This document shows, piece after piece, positions 12,113 through 23,488 of a stretch of DNA of 64,000 bases. Source of the DNA: Culex pipiens pallens (lineage: Eukaryota > Arthropoda > Insecta > Diptera > Culicidae); NCBI RefSeq assembly GCF_016801865.2, contig NC_068939.1, positions 142,352,756 to 142,416,755 on the forward strand, given 5' to 3'. The notes beneath the pieces are model-generated. The model saw nothing but the letters and a program-made list of their open reading frames with translations. It was not told the origin of the DNA and ran no database searches. Each line of letters begins with the position of its first letter. Within the stretch, counting starts at the first letter, position 1. The position numbers and the translations under genes were made by a program.

Positions 12113-12410
12113 TATAGTTTGTTGGGCTGCTAAATTTCTGATTTCATCACCTTAATATATATTTTTAAACCATATAAATCAGGGGTGCTCAAAGTTTATG
12201 GAGGCCGGGCCAAATTTGAAGCGCAAATGAGCTTGCGGGCCAAATTTACAAAAAAGGTTGTTAAAAAAATAAATAACGTTATTTTAATTTAAAAGATTTC
12301 AAAAAATGTCAATTCAAAATAATAGAAACCTCAAAATAACGGTTTTTTGTCGGTATTGTTGATTTTATTGTTTCAGGTATTTGAAAAAAAAAAGTTTCTA
12401 GCTGAATGTA

Positions 12411-12650
12411 GGGGAACAGCTTCTAATTCCAGCGTGCCTCTAATGTTGGCAGATCAGAACTTTGATATTCTATTAAAGCTAATTAAAAGCGTTTTCAACT
12501 GAAATCGAGTGATAAATAGCTCAATAAGAATAGAGCAAGCAAGTTTCTATCAAAAGTTGCGCAAAATTAGTTGTTTAAATAGTGAAAATCAGCAAATTGG
12601 ATGGAGTTAGGAGCGAGTGCTTATCCTGCCAAACATACGAGAATTTCCCC
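12411..12650. mobile_element. TA-flanked MITE, copy 2, nested in the hAT
   Basis: It starts GGGGAACAGCTTCTAATTCC and ends GAATTTCCCC, flanked by TA at 12409-12410 and 12651-12652. Same family as 11898-12112. Confidence 0.7.
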
Positions 12651-12652
12651 TA

Positions 12653-12823
12653 GGGACCATCCATAAACCACGTGGACACTTTAGGGGGGGAGGGGGGGGG
12701 GGGGGTAAGCGATTGTCCACGCTCCATACAAAAAAGATTTTTTTTGTATGGGCAATTGTCCACGAAGGGGGGGGGGGTTGAGATTCCCAAAAAAAAGTGT
12801 CCACGTGGTTTATGGATAGTCCC
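12653..12823. mobile_element. Short MITE with GGGACCATCC ends
   Basis: Inverted repeats of about 30 bp (GGGACCATCCATAAACCACG and its inverse, with few mismatches) surround a 171-bp unit with long G-runs and TTTTTTGTATGG. CTA lies on both sides (12650-12652 and 12824-12826), which fits a 3-bp target as in PIF/Harbinger elements. A 2-bp TA target is also possible. It landed at the very edge of the neighbouring MITE. Confidence 0.65.
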
Positions 12824-13607
12824 CTACTTGTGTTTTCAAAAAAAAAAAAAATAAAAAATGTTTTTATATTTCTAAAATGGTGGCATTACAATTGAAAAAT
12901 TCATCGTAATTCAGGCGTAATTTTATCTATAAGTTTAGTGTGGCCAGTGAAAAATCGTTGAGAGCCAGAATTTCAACATTTATTTAATCGAAAATACACT
13001 AAATTCAAATTATTTTCAATAAACCCAAACATGTTTTAATGATTTTATTTTTTATGTTTTAATGAACTTGATCCTCCGATTTCCATATTTTGTTTGATTG
13101 TATCAGTTGGTAGTCTACCAGATTCGTCATCTAACTGTAATCAGTTCAAATCCCGAAGGAAGTGCAATGTATGTTTGAGGGTCAGTTCATAAAAGGGTCA
13201 TCATGATTTGCAAATTAATAAAGAAAACATATATTTTTGCAACTATTACAGAATTTTACCTAAGTCAAACTTGAAGGTTTTTTTTAAATATTTCCAAAAA
13301 TGTTTGATGAAAGTTTTGACGATTCAATCGTGTGATATTTTTTATAATTATTAAATGTTTTGAACTGTTTATTTGTATCCTAAAGTGGGGATCAAAATAT
13401 TGATACATCATCAGTATTTTATATTAACAAAAAATAAAAAAAGATTCGCATATAAATGTTTAAAAAAACCCTAATTGAAAATCTCCTTACAAGTAGTCAA
13501 CGGGCCATTTTATATGATCATCCAAAATGAGTCCACGGGCCACAAAATATCACCTCCCGGGCCTCGTTTGCCCCGCGAGCCATACTTTGGTCACCCCTGA
13601 TATAAAT

Positions 13608-15979
13608 AAATCAATTGCATAAGTTTTGATATATGATTTATGGGAAATTAGACAAATGCTTGATCTCCCCAGATTGACATCGTTACAAATTTAAAGAGTT
13701 ATACTGCACCTGATCGCATAAATGTCCCATGTGCAATTTTTCATCACTTTTGAGTTTTTTGATGAAGTTTGGATAAAAATCGTGTGATTTTTCAGAACTG
13801 CCTCAAACATCCAGTACTTTGTTCCAGAAATCAAGAGGAATTTCAGTTTATTCGTTAAAATTTAACGTGTGGGACAAACTTCAAATCCGTTTTCTCAGCT
13901 TGCTGTTTTTGTATATGTTACATTTATGCGATAATGAGCAGTATAGACATCTTTTAAATTCGGAACACTCAAAATTTGGAACAATTTTGGGGAAAAAAAT
14001 CCATTTCACAAATCTATGATAAAACTTGAGTTCAATCAAATGATTCAACTTGCTGTTGATTGTTATACCATTCAAAATCCTGTGAAAAGCTTTTAAATGG
14101 TGTACAAATTGATAAATTATGTGTTAATATAAATTTTCTTCAATTTTTTAACGCTGCAAGATCTGTTTCAAATTTGACGTTATTATAAACTGCAAGATTT
14201 TGTCATCAGAAGATGAAAATTCATGTTTTTGATAGAAAATTGAGTAAAGTGCAAAAAAATAATTCTCTAAGCTTTTGTTAAATAATCATTTAATGCCATT
14301 TTTGCTAATATGCATTATTAGTTTGACTATACAAATTTTCATAGTATTTTGAGTGATGGTCATAGCAGAATGCAGGAATGCGGAGTAGTATAGCTTTTTA
14401 GATTACACTGATTTTAACTTGCTTCGGTACCGTTTTGTTAATAACTGATATTTTATATTTAAGGACTCTAAATAGATTAATAATCTTATTCAAATTAAAT
14501 CTTGTACCTTGCAAATTTAATAAAAAATCCAACCAATATTTCGAATCATTCTTTGCAACAAAATTTTCCCATGCATTCCAATAGGAAGCCCACTACAGGA
14601 AAGCCATTCTTTTTATCCGCAATTTCCCCCACAGGTCTCCAACCCGCCACCACATTCATTGCAGTGGCGTCGACGAGCCTACCCCTGTGGCCATGAGTAC
14701 CGAGTTACACCCTCTTTTTCCACCATCCCTCCCTCTGTTTTTTGTTATCTATCATTTTCCCATATTGTGTCCGCTTGTGGAGCTCGCGGAGACTATCCGA
14801 ACTAATTTTTAATTTAAAAACATTTTTCAGCAATAAGCCAAACAGTTGCTCACGATTTGCTTTTATTTGCTTTGCTTCTCGTTTTTTTTTTTCTTGTTGT
14901 CTGTTGTCTGACGGTAATCCAGGAGGAGCCAACGAGACCTAGAAATTGGAGGGGGGGACTTCTGAAAGAGTTTTTGAGAGGCCAACCTGGGAAGATCTGT
15001 GCTGTTTAGTTAGTCAATTTTAAGCGAAATTGTAGTTTTTGAAAATCGCATAAATTTTTATTTTACGCATTGTGAATCAAGTCTACACGGAATCGGTTTA
15101 AATTTGGCTTTACAATGTTGACCTTTATTCTCTTCTAACCTGCAAAACATCCAACAGACCTAGTCCATGTCCTAGCTTGATGCAACATGCTCGACATTTG
15201 CGCGGGACAACGCAAACTTGACAAACCTGTGACTTTTGCAACACTTGCATTGGCGTCATCGTCAGTGCGGAGTTCGAGTTATTCACCTTCAGACAATGGG
15301 TCCAAGTCACGACCACGGGATGTAGCTACTCCGAAAGACCTCTAAGTCACACTACATATTCAAATGGAACCCGCTTGACTAACCACGAATAGAGTTGTTT
15401 TCCGCCGAGTTCACAAAGATGACACGTCCGTCGTCTTTCCAAGACCCCACGGTGAAGTAGTCGCTCTACTTGTAAGCTATTAAAATTAACTAATCCATTT
15501 TGTCAACACAATTTCGAACCGTACAAAGAGACACATTAAAAGGTTGGGGTACCCTTTGGTAGGCTTAGGCCAACGTTGATCCTAGATAGTTTGACAAAGT
15601 TAGAAAAAAACCTACAAACTTTCTGATCGAGTCTTCTAACAGCAACTCAGTTTTATACCAACAAACTAAAATCTTTCGTGAGACAACCGTCAAACCATCG
15701 TAGTTCTACTGTACCTCATAGCTCCTGAAGAGGTCGCTCGCTACCCAAAGAGCTGTACTATGTCAACCTTCAATCTCGAACGAAAGTCCCCCCCCCACGT
15801 AACCTCAAACAAACTAACATGAATCTTCTGTTTTTCTTTTTGTTTTCTTCATTCCAGTGGTGGTACACAAGCCCGACTCTGTAACAAGAGATGTCAACAA
15901 CGGGAGCACGAACACATCGACCCTTGAAACCCCTAATGGAAACTGCTGGTGTTGTCTGCCACAGAGTTAGACTAGTTTT
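13608..15979. other. Intron 1 DNA and probable upstream region of first exon B
   Basis: Bases 13608-14700 are AT-rich with no recognised element. Bases 14700-15980 are more balanced in base content and free of the interspersed repeats seen elsewhere, as expected for regulatory DNA upstream of first exon B. Open frames here (14705-14932, 15125-15316) show no family resemblance. No core promoter motif was convincing. Confidence 0.35.
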
Positions 15980-16278
15980 TTAAAAGTCAGTGTTGGGGCG
16001 GCTGATGGAGCTTAAATTTATTGTTATTAGAGGGTTGCGTCGTCGTCGTCGCCGTGGATGTTAGCTACCGGGATTGCCGACAAATTGAAGGGAGTTTTGG
16101 CGCGGTGGAAAGTGCTGGTGTTCATGAACGGAAGGAATAAAACACTGGAAGCCGTCGGAGGGTGCGCGAATAAGAAAGTTATGAAAAAGTGTTCGAGTGT
16201 GATTTAGGTGCTCTGTTGACTAACAAGTTTACGGGGAAGAATTGAACTTCTAGGCAGATTTAATAGCAGCACGTCAAA

Positions 16279-16289
16279 ATGTTCACGAG
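16279..16289 (+). CDS. dysf: dysfusion, alternative first coding exon B (11 nt)
   Basis: This tiny exon encodes Met-Phe-Thr plus AG of the fourth codon. Its start context is CAAAATG, the ideal insect form, and the donor AG|GTAAGT at 16290 is perfect. An in-frame TAG lies at 16264-16266. Joining to 40306 gives MFTR followed by FDANKSTKGASK. GC-richer, repeat-free sequence from about 15980 to 16278 is the likely 5' UTR. Exon A and exon B end in the same phase, so they look like alternative promoters that give proteins differing only in the first few residues. The donor and start context are better than those of exon A. Confidence 0.7.
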
Positions 16290-16854
16290 GTAAGTAAAAC
16301 AAAAATCATTTTGCAGCTGGCAAATCTCAAAATTTCAATTCTTCGAATAACGATATGAAAGCGGATAACAAATCATTTATTATTATAGAATAGAAGTTTT
16401 GTGAAGATTTGGCTTAAAATATGTGGTAGTAGTCAGGATAAGGACCGGTAGCACATTTTTTACACTTTTTGTTCTTATAATTACTTCATTCCTCTATTTT
16501 TTTAGTTCTTATTTCAGGTTTAGTGTTGCAATTTATTTATTTTTTGTAGATTTTGGAGGTGAGTTCTTCATATTTCCTGAAGAACCCATTGCCATTGTCG
16601 AGAAATACTTCCCTGAGGTTTTAAAAGTCTCGCCATAAAATCTCTGTTAAAATACTTTTTTATGTAAGAGTTGATATTTGAATCCCCTCGTACGAAAAGC
16701 GTTCATGATGAACTGTTTCCTATAAGCTTATTTTCATTTTTTACTAAGTTTATGATCTTCTACTAAAAACATATAAATTGTTGGTGGGTGTATTATATCA
16801 AAATTTAAAAATTACACCAAGCACAACCTTCAAAACACTGAAACTGCAACTTGA

Positions 16855-16948
16855 AGCATTGGTATGGTATGTCCACGCATCCTCTTCATCCTCTGTAGAT
16901 TCTGTCAAAAATGATCCGTTTACAGAATCATCTCACTAGTAAACACAA
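16855..16948 (+). mobile_element. Fragment of non-LTR-like repeat, cut by a MITE
   Basis: GGTATGTCCACGCATCC and the following CAGAATC-rich stretch match the start of the 44388-44650 copy. The fragment ends abruptly where the CCCGGGCAGACGG element begins. Confidence 0.55.
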
Positions 16949-18364
16949 CCCGGGCAGACGGTAATAACAAAATTAATAATATTTCAATAACAAATCCTGT
17001 TAAAATAACAAAAAGTGTTATTATTTTATCCTGAAGTTCAACTTCAAGAAGAAAAAATAATAACAGTTTCTGATAAAATAACAAAATTTGGTATTGAAGT
17101 GATATTATATTGAAAATGTTTAATAACACGTTAATAAGAGGAAATGTTATACATTTCAAAAACTCTCCTAATAACAAAATTTGTTATTCGTTCGGTATAC
17201 TGACTTAGAAATAAAATTACCATAAATCGCACAAATGGAAAAGTTTCTAAGTGTCCATAACACAATCTGTTATTATTTTTTCTTTTGCTAACTATGTTTA
17301 GATCTTTGGTATAATTTAGACCATTTCGTCGGGGTCATTATTTTGGCCATGAAATGGGGTCCTTAAGCTAAAATTATTCTAAAAAGTTGAAATTTTGAAA
17401 GTTGATTTTTTAAATTATTTGATATACCCCCTAAAGGACTTTGTTTAAAATGGTTAGAACTATGGGATAATTTTGAGAAATTTCGTCAGTGTCATTATTT
17501 TGGCCATGAAATGGGATCCTTAAGCTAAAATTATTCTAAAAAGTTGATTTTTTTAAATTATTTGATATACCCCCTAAGGGACTTTGCTAAAATTGGCTAG
17601 AACTATGAAATAATTTTGACCAATTTCATCGGGGTCATTTATTTCACCATGAAATGGGGTTTCAAGCTAAAATTAATCCGATAAAATTAACTTTTGAGAG
17701 TTCATTTTTTTTAAATTTTGTTATATTCCCTAACGGAATTGATTTATTTATTGAGAATTTTTGAAGCGTGAATAACAAAAACTGTTATTATTTTCACAGA
17801 TCCAGGAAGTCGGAGTTGACGTTGAAGTTCGAGATGGAGTGAAACCTAGGAGACTGCATCGGATTCAGCAAATTTTCAGCAACTTTTACTTGGAGTCGGA
17901 ATCTGTGAAGTCGGGTATTTTTGGAGAGCTGAAGTCGTCGTTGACGTCATATCCTGCATCCAGAGTCGGAGTTGTCTTCAAAGTATGGATTCAAAGTCGC
18001 TTGGAGGTACCCGACTCTGCAGCCCTGACTAGTACAGAGGAGTTATGGCAACTGCAGGTTTATTTGCAAATTACAAATAAACCAAAACAATAACTTTTTT
18101 TGCTATGGAGACATACCAGTTCAATAACATTTTTTCCACCTCTCCGCACAAAATAACAAATCTTGTTATTCCTTCATGATTCCTTCTGTGTTATTGGTTT
18201 GTTATTGCCATAGCAACATAATAACAGTTTAAGTTATTCTTCGAACAAATCTTTGTTATTGATTTTTGTTATTTTAACAACTAATCCGATCATCCCAATA
18301 ACATATTTCGATCTTCTCACAATATCAAAAACTGACCTTCCCAAGTTATTTCCGTCTGCTCGGG
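16949..18364. mobile_element. MITE with CCCGGGCAGACGG ends, long copy
   Basis: The left end CCCGGGCAGACGGTAATAAC is inverted at the right as TTATTTCCGTCTGCTCGGG. The ends are dense in AATAACAAA and TTGTTATT words. The interior holds three tandem units of about 140-155 bp (17317-17760, each with CATGAAATGGG) and, at about 17800-18030, a decayed right-end fragment of the GACTCC-rich hAT family ending CAGCCCTG. No target-site duplication was found at these borders. Confidence 0.65.
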
Positions 18365-18403
18365 AAGCCACGATGCTTTTATTTTCAAACCACAATTGCT
18401 CTT

Positions 18404-18839
18404 CCCGGGCAGACGGTAATAACAAAATTCATGCCATTTCAATAACAAATACTGTTAATATAACAGAATGTGTTATAGAATCTTCTTGAAAAATCCAATT
18501 TCGCATAAGGGTCTATGTTATCATAACAAAATTTGTTATTAGTCTGATATTGTTTGAAAGCCAAAACAACTTTGGAATAACAATTTTTGTTATGGAATAA
18601 TACCTTCAACTGTTATTGGGATGATCGGATTAGTTGTTAAAATGACAAAAAATAATTACAATGATTTGTTCGAAGAATAGCTTAAAATGATATTAGTCTG
18701 TTATTACAATAACAATCCAAATACAAAAAAATCATATCGTTCAATAACAAATTTTGTTATAAATAACATAAAATGTTATTGGCCTAGTATTTTCAAATAT
18801 CAAAAAATGTTATTCCCAAGTTATTTCCGTCTGCTCGGG
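18404..18839. mobile_element. MITE with CCCGGGCAGACGG ends, short copy
   Basis: 436 bp with the same ends as its neighbour, 39 bp away. Block 18610-18685 is the inverse of 18225-18305 in the first copy, so the two copies partly mirror each other. Non-coding. Confidence 0.7.
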
Positions 18840-19282
18840 TAGTGCTGTATACTTTACATTGTCAATTGTTATCAGATGTACCGTAAACCAGGGTGACAAT
18901 TGAAGATTAAAGATTGTTGACAGGTTGAAGTTTTTTTTTTTGCAAAATTAAAAAAATTACGAAAAGTGTTCACATGAAGTGGTTTTCAACTTAGTTTGGA
19001 AAGTAACAATGACTAGTTAACTATAATTACGAAAACATTGATAAATTTAATTTTAATACTCTCAAAGTGTCATGATTATCTCAATGATTATTAGTTCGAA
19101 TCGGAAAATGGCGTACTTTATCGGATTTTTGGGATAATTTTACTTTAAGAACCGTTTAAAATAATTTCTTCGTTACAATTTAAAGTGTTATTGAATAAGA
19201 ATTCAGCAGAATAAGTTTCTTAGTTAGTGTAGAAGCTACTAAATTGGTTTTACCAGGAAAGAGATTGATACCTTGATGAATA

Positions 19283-19951
19283 AATCTATTTCAAATGCAT
19301 TTTGATTAAACTCGTTTTTTTTATTTTGGCCGTTGCAAATATTTTTCAAAGTTTATGTCCCTCGGCTCTGACCAAAGTCGAAGGGGGGGGGGGGGGCGGG
19401 GGTTGCAAAAGAATAAAACAATATAAAAATTAAAATTACAAGCCTAGGTTTCAACATTTGGATGCAAAAAGTGTTTTAAAATGCTTTTTACGTCCAGTTG
19501 CTTTCCAATCATTAGTTTTGAAAATATCTAGGAATGAACGAATTTTTTTTCCCCAAAAAACAAGTTTTTTACTTATTGCAGAAACAGTAAGGTGTACACT
19601 GTTTCTGCAATAAATTTTGAGGTTAAGTAAGGCCGTTGCAAGTATTTTTCAAAGTTTATGTCGCACTTACAATGGTATTTCATGAAAATTTAAAATGTTT
19701 TCAAAGGAGTTCAAACATGCTAAATAATATTATAATCGCGGGAAAATGCATTGTTTTCAGTTGGTTAAACTTTAATTTTCATTAAAATTTTGATTTTTTC
19801 GAAAAAATACGTTTTTTGCCCCCTGATTTTTAAGGCTAACTTTGAAGGGGGGGGGGGGGGTTGACATAAACTTTGAAAAATATTTGCAACGGCCTTACTT
19901 TACCTCAAAAACCCAAGTTTAATAAAAATGCATTTGAAATAGATATATAGC
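19283..19951. repeat. Inverted-repeat element with GGCCGTTGCAAATATTTTTC arms
   Basis: The left arm 19283-19372 (CTATTTCAAATGCATTTT through TTTCAAAGTTTATGTC) is inverted at 19861-19951. A further direct copy of the arm lies at 19629-19672, and G-runs follow each arm. A related end occurs at 61233-61310 with the same GTTTATGTCGCCCCCC and ATCAGGGGGC words. Confidence 0.65.
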
Positions 19952-20289
19952 TGGGTACTTTGAAATCAAATATTGACCCAACACTAGGGTTAATTTAAAA
20001 TTTAAGGGGTTACATACATGAAAAAATCCCAAGATTTCATATATCAGGAAAATAATTAAACATAACAAAAAGATGATTTTCAATCTGAGTAAGATACGAT
20101 TTCAGTTTACAATTGTCCATGAGCAAAGTGAACTGTCAAACTTCGTGAACGTTTTTCTCCAAACACAGAGTTGATTTAGGGGTGCCACGATATCTCAAGC
20201 TGGGATGGACCAAATTGGCCGAAAGTTGGGGTGAAGACTCTCAAGACATATCGAGTGTGCATGAGTAAGTCGGTTTTTTTAAATTTTCT

Positions 20290-20515
20290 TTTTAATTTTC
20301 AATTTGGTTTTATTGGAGAATAAGCAAGATACAATTAGTTCTTTTGCAATTCATAACAGAGTTTTGGAGTTCCATTCAGCTGTGTGTTACATCATAATCC
20401 ATTTTGGAACAATTATTTATAACTAAGGCACTAACAAGAGCATAGAAACACTTGCTAAAATTGCAAAGGAAAGAGGAAAGGAAGAGAAAAAGCTTATAAC
20501 TAAATCACTGTATTT
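20290..20515 (-). mobile_element. 5'-truncated 3' UTR of the ORF1-only retroelement family
   Basis: On the minus strand this matches the 3' UTR of the element at 32794-34562 (shared CAGCTGTGTGTTACATCATA read on +, and the inverted AATAAAACC poly-A signal region). It stops just before the point equivalent to the ORF1 stop codon, as in target-primed reverse transcription with 5' truncation. Confidence 0.75.
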
Positions 20516-22175
20516 TTTTTTGGCAAAAATACATCAATTAAATAATTTTCATTTTTTTATATGAAAAACAAAAAAATATTTACCGTTTTTTGAAATATTT
20601 TTTTTTAAATCGACCTTCACCATGCACCAGGACCGGTTTAACGGGTCTTCACCAAAATTTTGAGCCAATTAAGTCAAACAGTGTTGAGATATTCTGGCAC
20701 CAATAAAGAAAAAGTTTGAACAGACACACAGAAATCCTGAGGAAATCGGTTGAATAATATTTGGAAGATAAATTGAAATCCTATCATGAACTTTCTGAAA
20801 ACAACCATTTTCAACTGCTGGTATCTTCAATCCGGTAACATGGTTGAAGTTAAGGTAATTTCTCCAGTGGTTGCAAGTTTTTTTTTAACTTTATTAATCT
20901 TCCTCGCCATTTTTCATAACAACATGAAAACCATATCATGATCAGGAATTTCATCTCATTTTTTTGTGCTTGCTCACCACGGGCCGTCATCGTCATCTCC
21001 GGTAAGGTCCCAAAATTAGAAGCGGATCAAATGGCCAGCAGATCAAATTCCCCTCAATGCATCACGCGATCGCGCACTCATCATCCTCATCAGCACCCAC
21101 CATCATCTTGATACATCATAGTCCTCTACACTAGGGTGGTACTTGATTGTGAGAAATCAAATTTGCGGGGCTATCCGAATCGATCTCACAAATTTAAAGA
21201 CGATTCTTTGAAATTATTTTGAGGAACCCCCTAGCTAGCCCAGATCGATCTCGGCGAACCCCACGGGGAAGGTCGACAGCTTGACGTTCTGGAGAGCCGA
21301 GGGTTATCCACTCGGCCGAAAAGTAAACAAAACGATCGCGCGCGCCCGTGCCTAGACCGTGGCCGTTGGCGATGCCCAAAATAATATAGAGATCTCTCGG
21401 CGGACGGAATTCCTCCGGCCGGGGGTTAGACAAACGCGAGGCCAATCAGGGTGATCAATGATCGTTGTCCAAATAGAGATCATTCATCGCAGTGAATTAC
21501 CTTGTTGTGTGAGCGGCTGCGCCGCCGCGCTCGATGATCGATTCCCCGGGGCCGAGGTGAGGTCCGAAAATGAAATATTAACAAAACAAAAATTATGACA
21601 ATAACAAATAACTGTTGGCCAATCAGATTGACAGTCTGGCGAGATTTCTAGTCGGGCGATAAGAGCCAAAGGGGGGGAATCTCTATTGAAATGTTTATAT
21701 TACCGCGATTCCCAGAGGTTTGGACGCGCAAAACGAGCCCCGGATCAACCTTTTTGGAGATTGAACAAACAACAACAACAACACCGAGCTCCACCAGTAT
21801 CGGTCATCGGACAAACATTTCATCTTGATGAGTGATGATAGCTTTTTAAAATGACCATCGAAAACAGATGTTCTACAACGCGCGCGCGCACGAGGTGGCC
21901 AACCTTAAGTTGTGCGCGGATATTCATGGATCAACAAGCGGGTTGGAGTTTGTTTTTCTAATCCACAGCCATACAGCCGAAAGTTGGGATCTGGAGCAGG
22001 TAACTCTTGGAAAACAAGATTTTGGATATATTATACAGGGAGATGAGAATTTCTTTGCAAACACGCGTGTCATTTCATCGTTCACGTTCATAAAATGTGT
22101 GATAACTGCGATGCTTTGACGTACGGATCGCGTGAGCTATTGCATTGTGAGGTCATTCAGCACTTCAGTGAATTC
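20516..22175. other. Intron 1 DNA, partly GC-rich and repeat-poor
   Basis: No repeat recognised. GC-richer from about 20980 onward. Open frames such as 21194-21445 and 21868-22119 show no recognisable domain or flanking splice pattern. Possibly conserved regulatory DNA; not testable here. Confidence 0.35.
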
Positions 22176-22315
22176 AGTTCAACGTACATGATATTGATCT
22201 CCCAAAAAGATCATTAGTTTTCAACTGTCATAAACACTATACTTGAGTTCAACGTACATGATATTGATCTCCCAAAAAGATCATTAGTTTTCAACTGTCA
22301 TAAACACTATACTTG
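22176..22315 (+). repeat. Perfect or near-perfect 70-bp tandem duplication
   Basis: Two adjacent units start AGTTCAACGTACATGATATT at 22176 and 22246 and appear identical by eye, implying a recent duplication or an assembly artefact. Confidence 0.9.
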
Positions 22316-23480
22316 TACTCAACTAGAGGATGTACCTAAGGGAGCATCCAAAATCCAAGGGTAGCTCCTTAGAACCTTTCCCAAATTTACCTCCGATCCC
22401 GGCAGCTGCGATAAGCCTCGCTTGGGCAGAAATTTGTACGGGCGTTAATTCCCTGCTCCAATGCACCGTATTTTGTTGTGGTCTTTCCCCAAACCACAAA
22501 AAAAATACTCGATCCATGCTTGCGATGTGGCCAAGAACGCGCGCGGACTTTCCAAAAAATGCACTAATTGACAGCGACAGGCGCCGCGTTCCACGACCGG
22601 GAGGAGACCATCAAAGTTTCTTCCTTAAAGCAGAAGCCCCCCAAAAAAACAACAACGAGGATCCGTACGAAAAGTGTCTCATTATTGCGCGCCAGAACGC
22701 GCGTGGCACCAACCTCTGGCGACCTGCTGGAAGGACAATATCGCACACAGTACGACCCGGGAGGCTCCCTGAGGACGAAAAGAGGTTCCAGAAGAAGGGC
22801 ACCAAGCGATTTGATCTTAAATGCAACATTTTCATATGGTCCCTGGTTGGCACTTTTCCTCGAGGAGTTCCCTCCCTCTTCAAGCTTTTTATTTAGGCTG
22901 CGACAACCTCGGAGGACTAAATTTTGTTGTTCGATTTCAACCAGACCCGCAGATCTTACCCGGGAAGATCCATCCGAGGCGCGCGAGCTCTGAGGTTGCT
23001 GGATATTCTCGTTCGTCTTCGACAGCAGACAAGATCCAGATTAAATTACCTGCTCCAAAGCGTTTGCTGTAGCTGGTTGGATGGTACAAAATGAGTCCTC
23101 CCTTCAAATATTTCACTTTGGCTGCTGCTGCTGATGTTACAGTAGGGAGGACGGTCCTCCCCCACCTTGAGATTAGAGAAGATTGGGGTCGCAGGAATCA
23201 CCATTTGAAACTGAAATCATTTTGAACAAATAGTACCCGTTTGATCCAACTTCCTCCAAGTTACCCTATACACATCTGCTTCTGGGTCATCGAGACACGC
23301 CGGGAATCATAAAACCACACCACCTTCGTCGCACAGCGACGAGCAATACCCCAAAGCAAGACCACCACTTGAAGCTAAAGAAAAAAAAAATCGAATTTTG
23401 ATATAACAATTTCGATAAGTGGTCCAATGTGTATATTTCTTCGCTGGTACAAGTCCCTTTCTGCTGCGCGCGCTCTGTCT
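22316..23480. other. GC-richer intronic stretch without a recognised gene
   Basis: An open frame of 188 codons (22330-22896, +) overlaps others in all frames. It lacks recognisable motifs and its composition reads as chance. No transposon ends found. Confidence 0.35.
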
Positions 23481-23488
23481 ACCACAGG

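Larger units (their letters stand above)
12180..13599. mobile_element. hAT-like element with CAGGGGTG ends, containing two nested MITEs
   Basis: The ends CAGGGGTGCTCAAAGTTT and (inverted) CAGGGGTGACCAAAGTAT, with the perfect 8-bp duplication ATATAAAT (12172-12179 and 13600-13607), mark a hAT superfamily member. No intact transposase is visible in 1.42 kb. Two other MITEs lie inside it (12411-12650 and 12653-12823), so it is older than they are. Confidence 0.85.

Noticed and set aside
12672..12854. Gly- and Pro-rich small frames on both strands
   Set aside because: They arise from G-runs in the GGGACCATCC MITE.
22330..22896. 188-codon plus frame
   Set aside because: No motif or homologous feel, open frames overlap on both strands, and there is no splice support. 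Treated as chance in GC-richer DNA.
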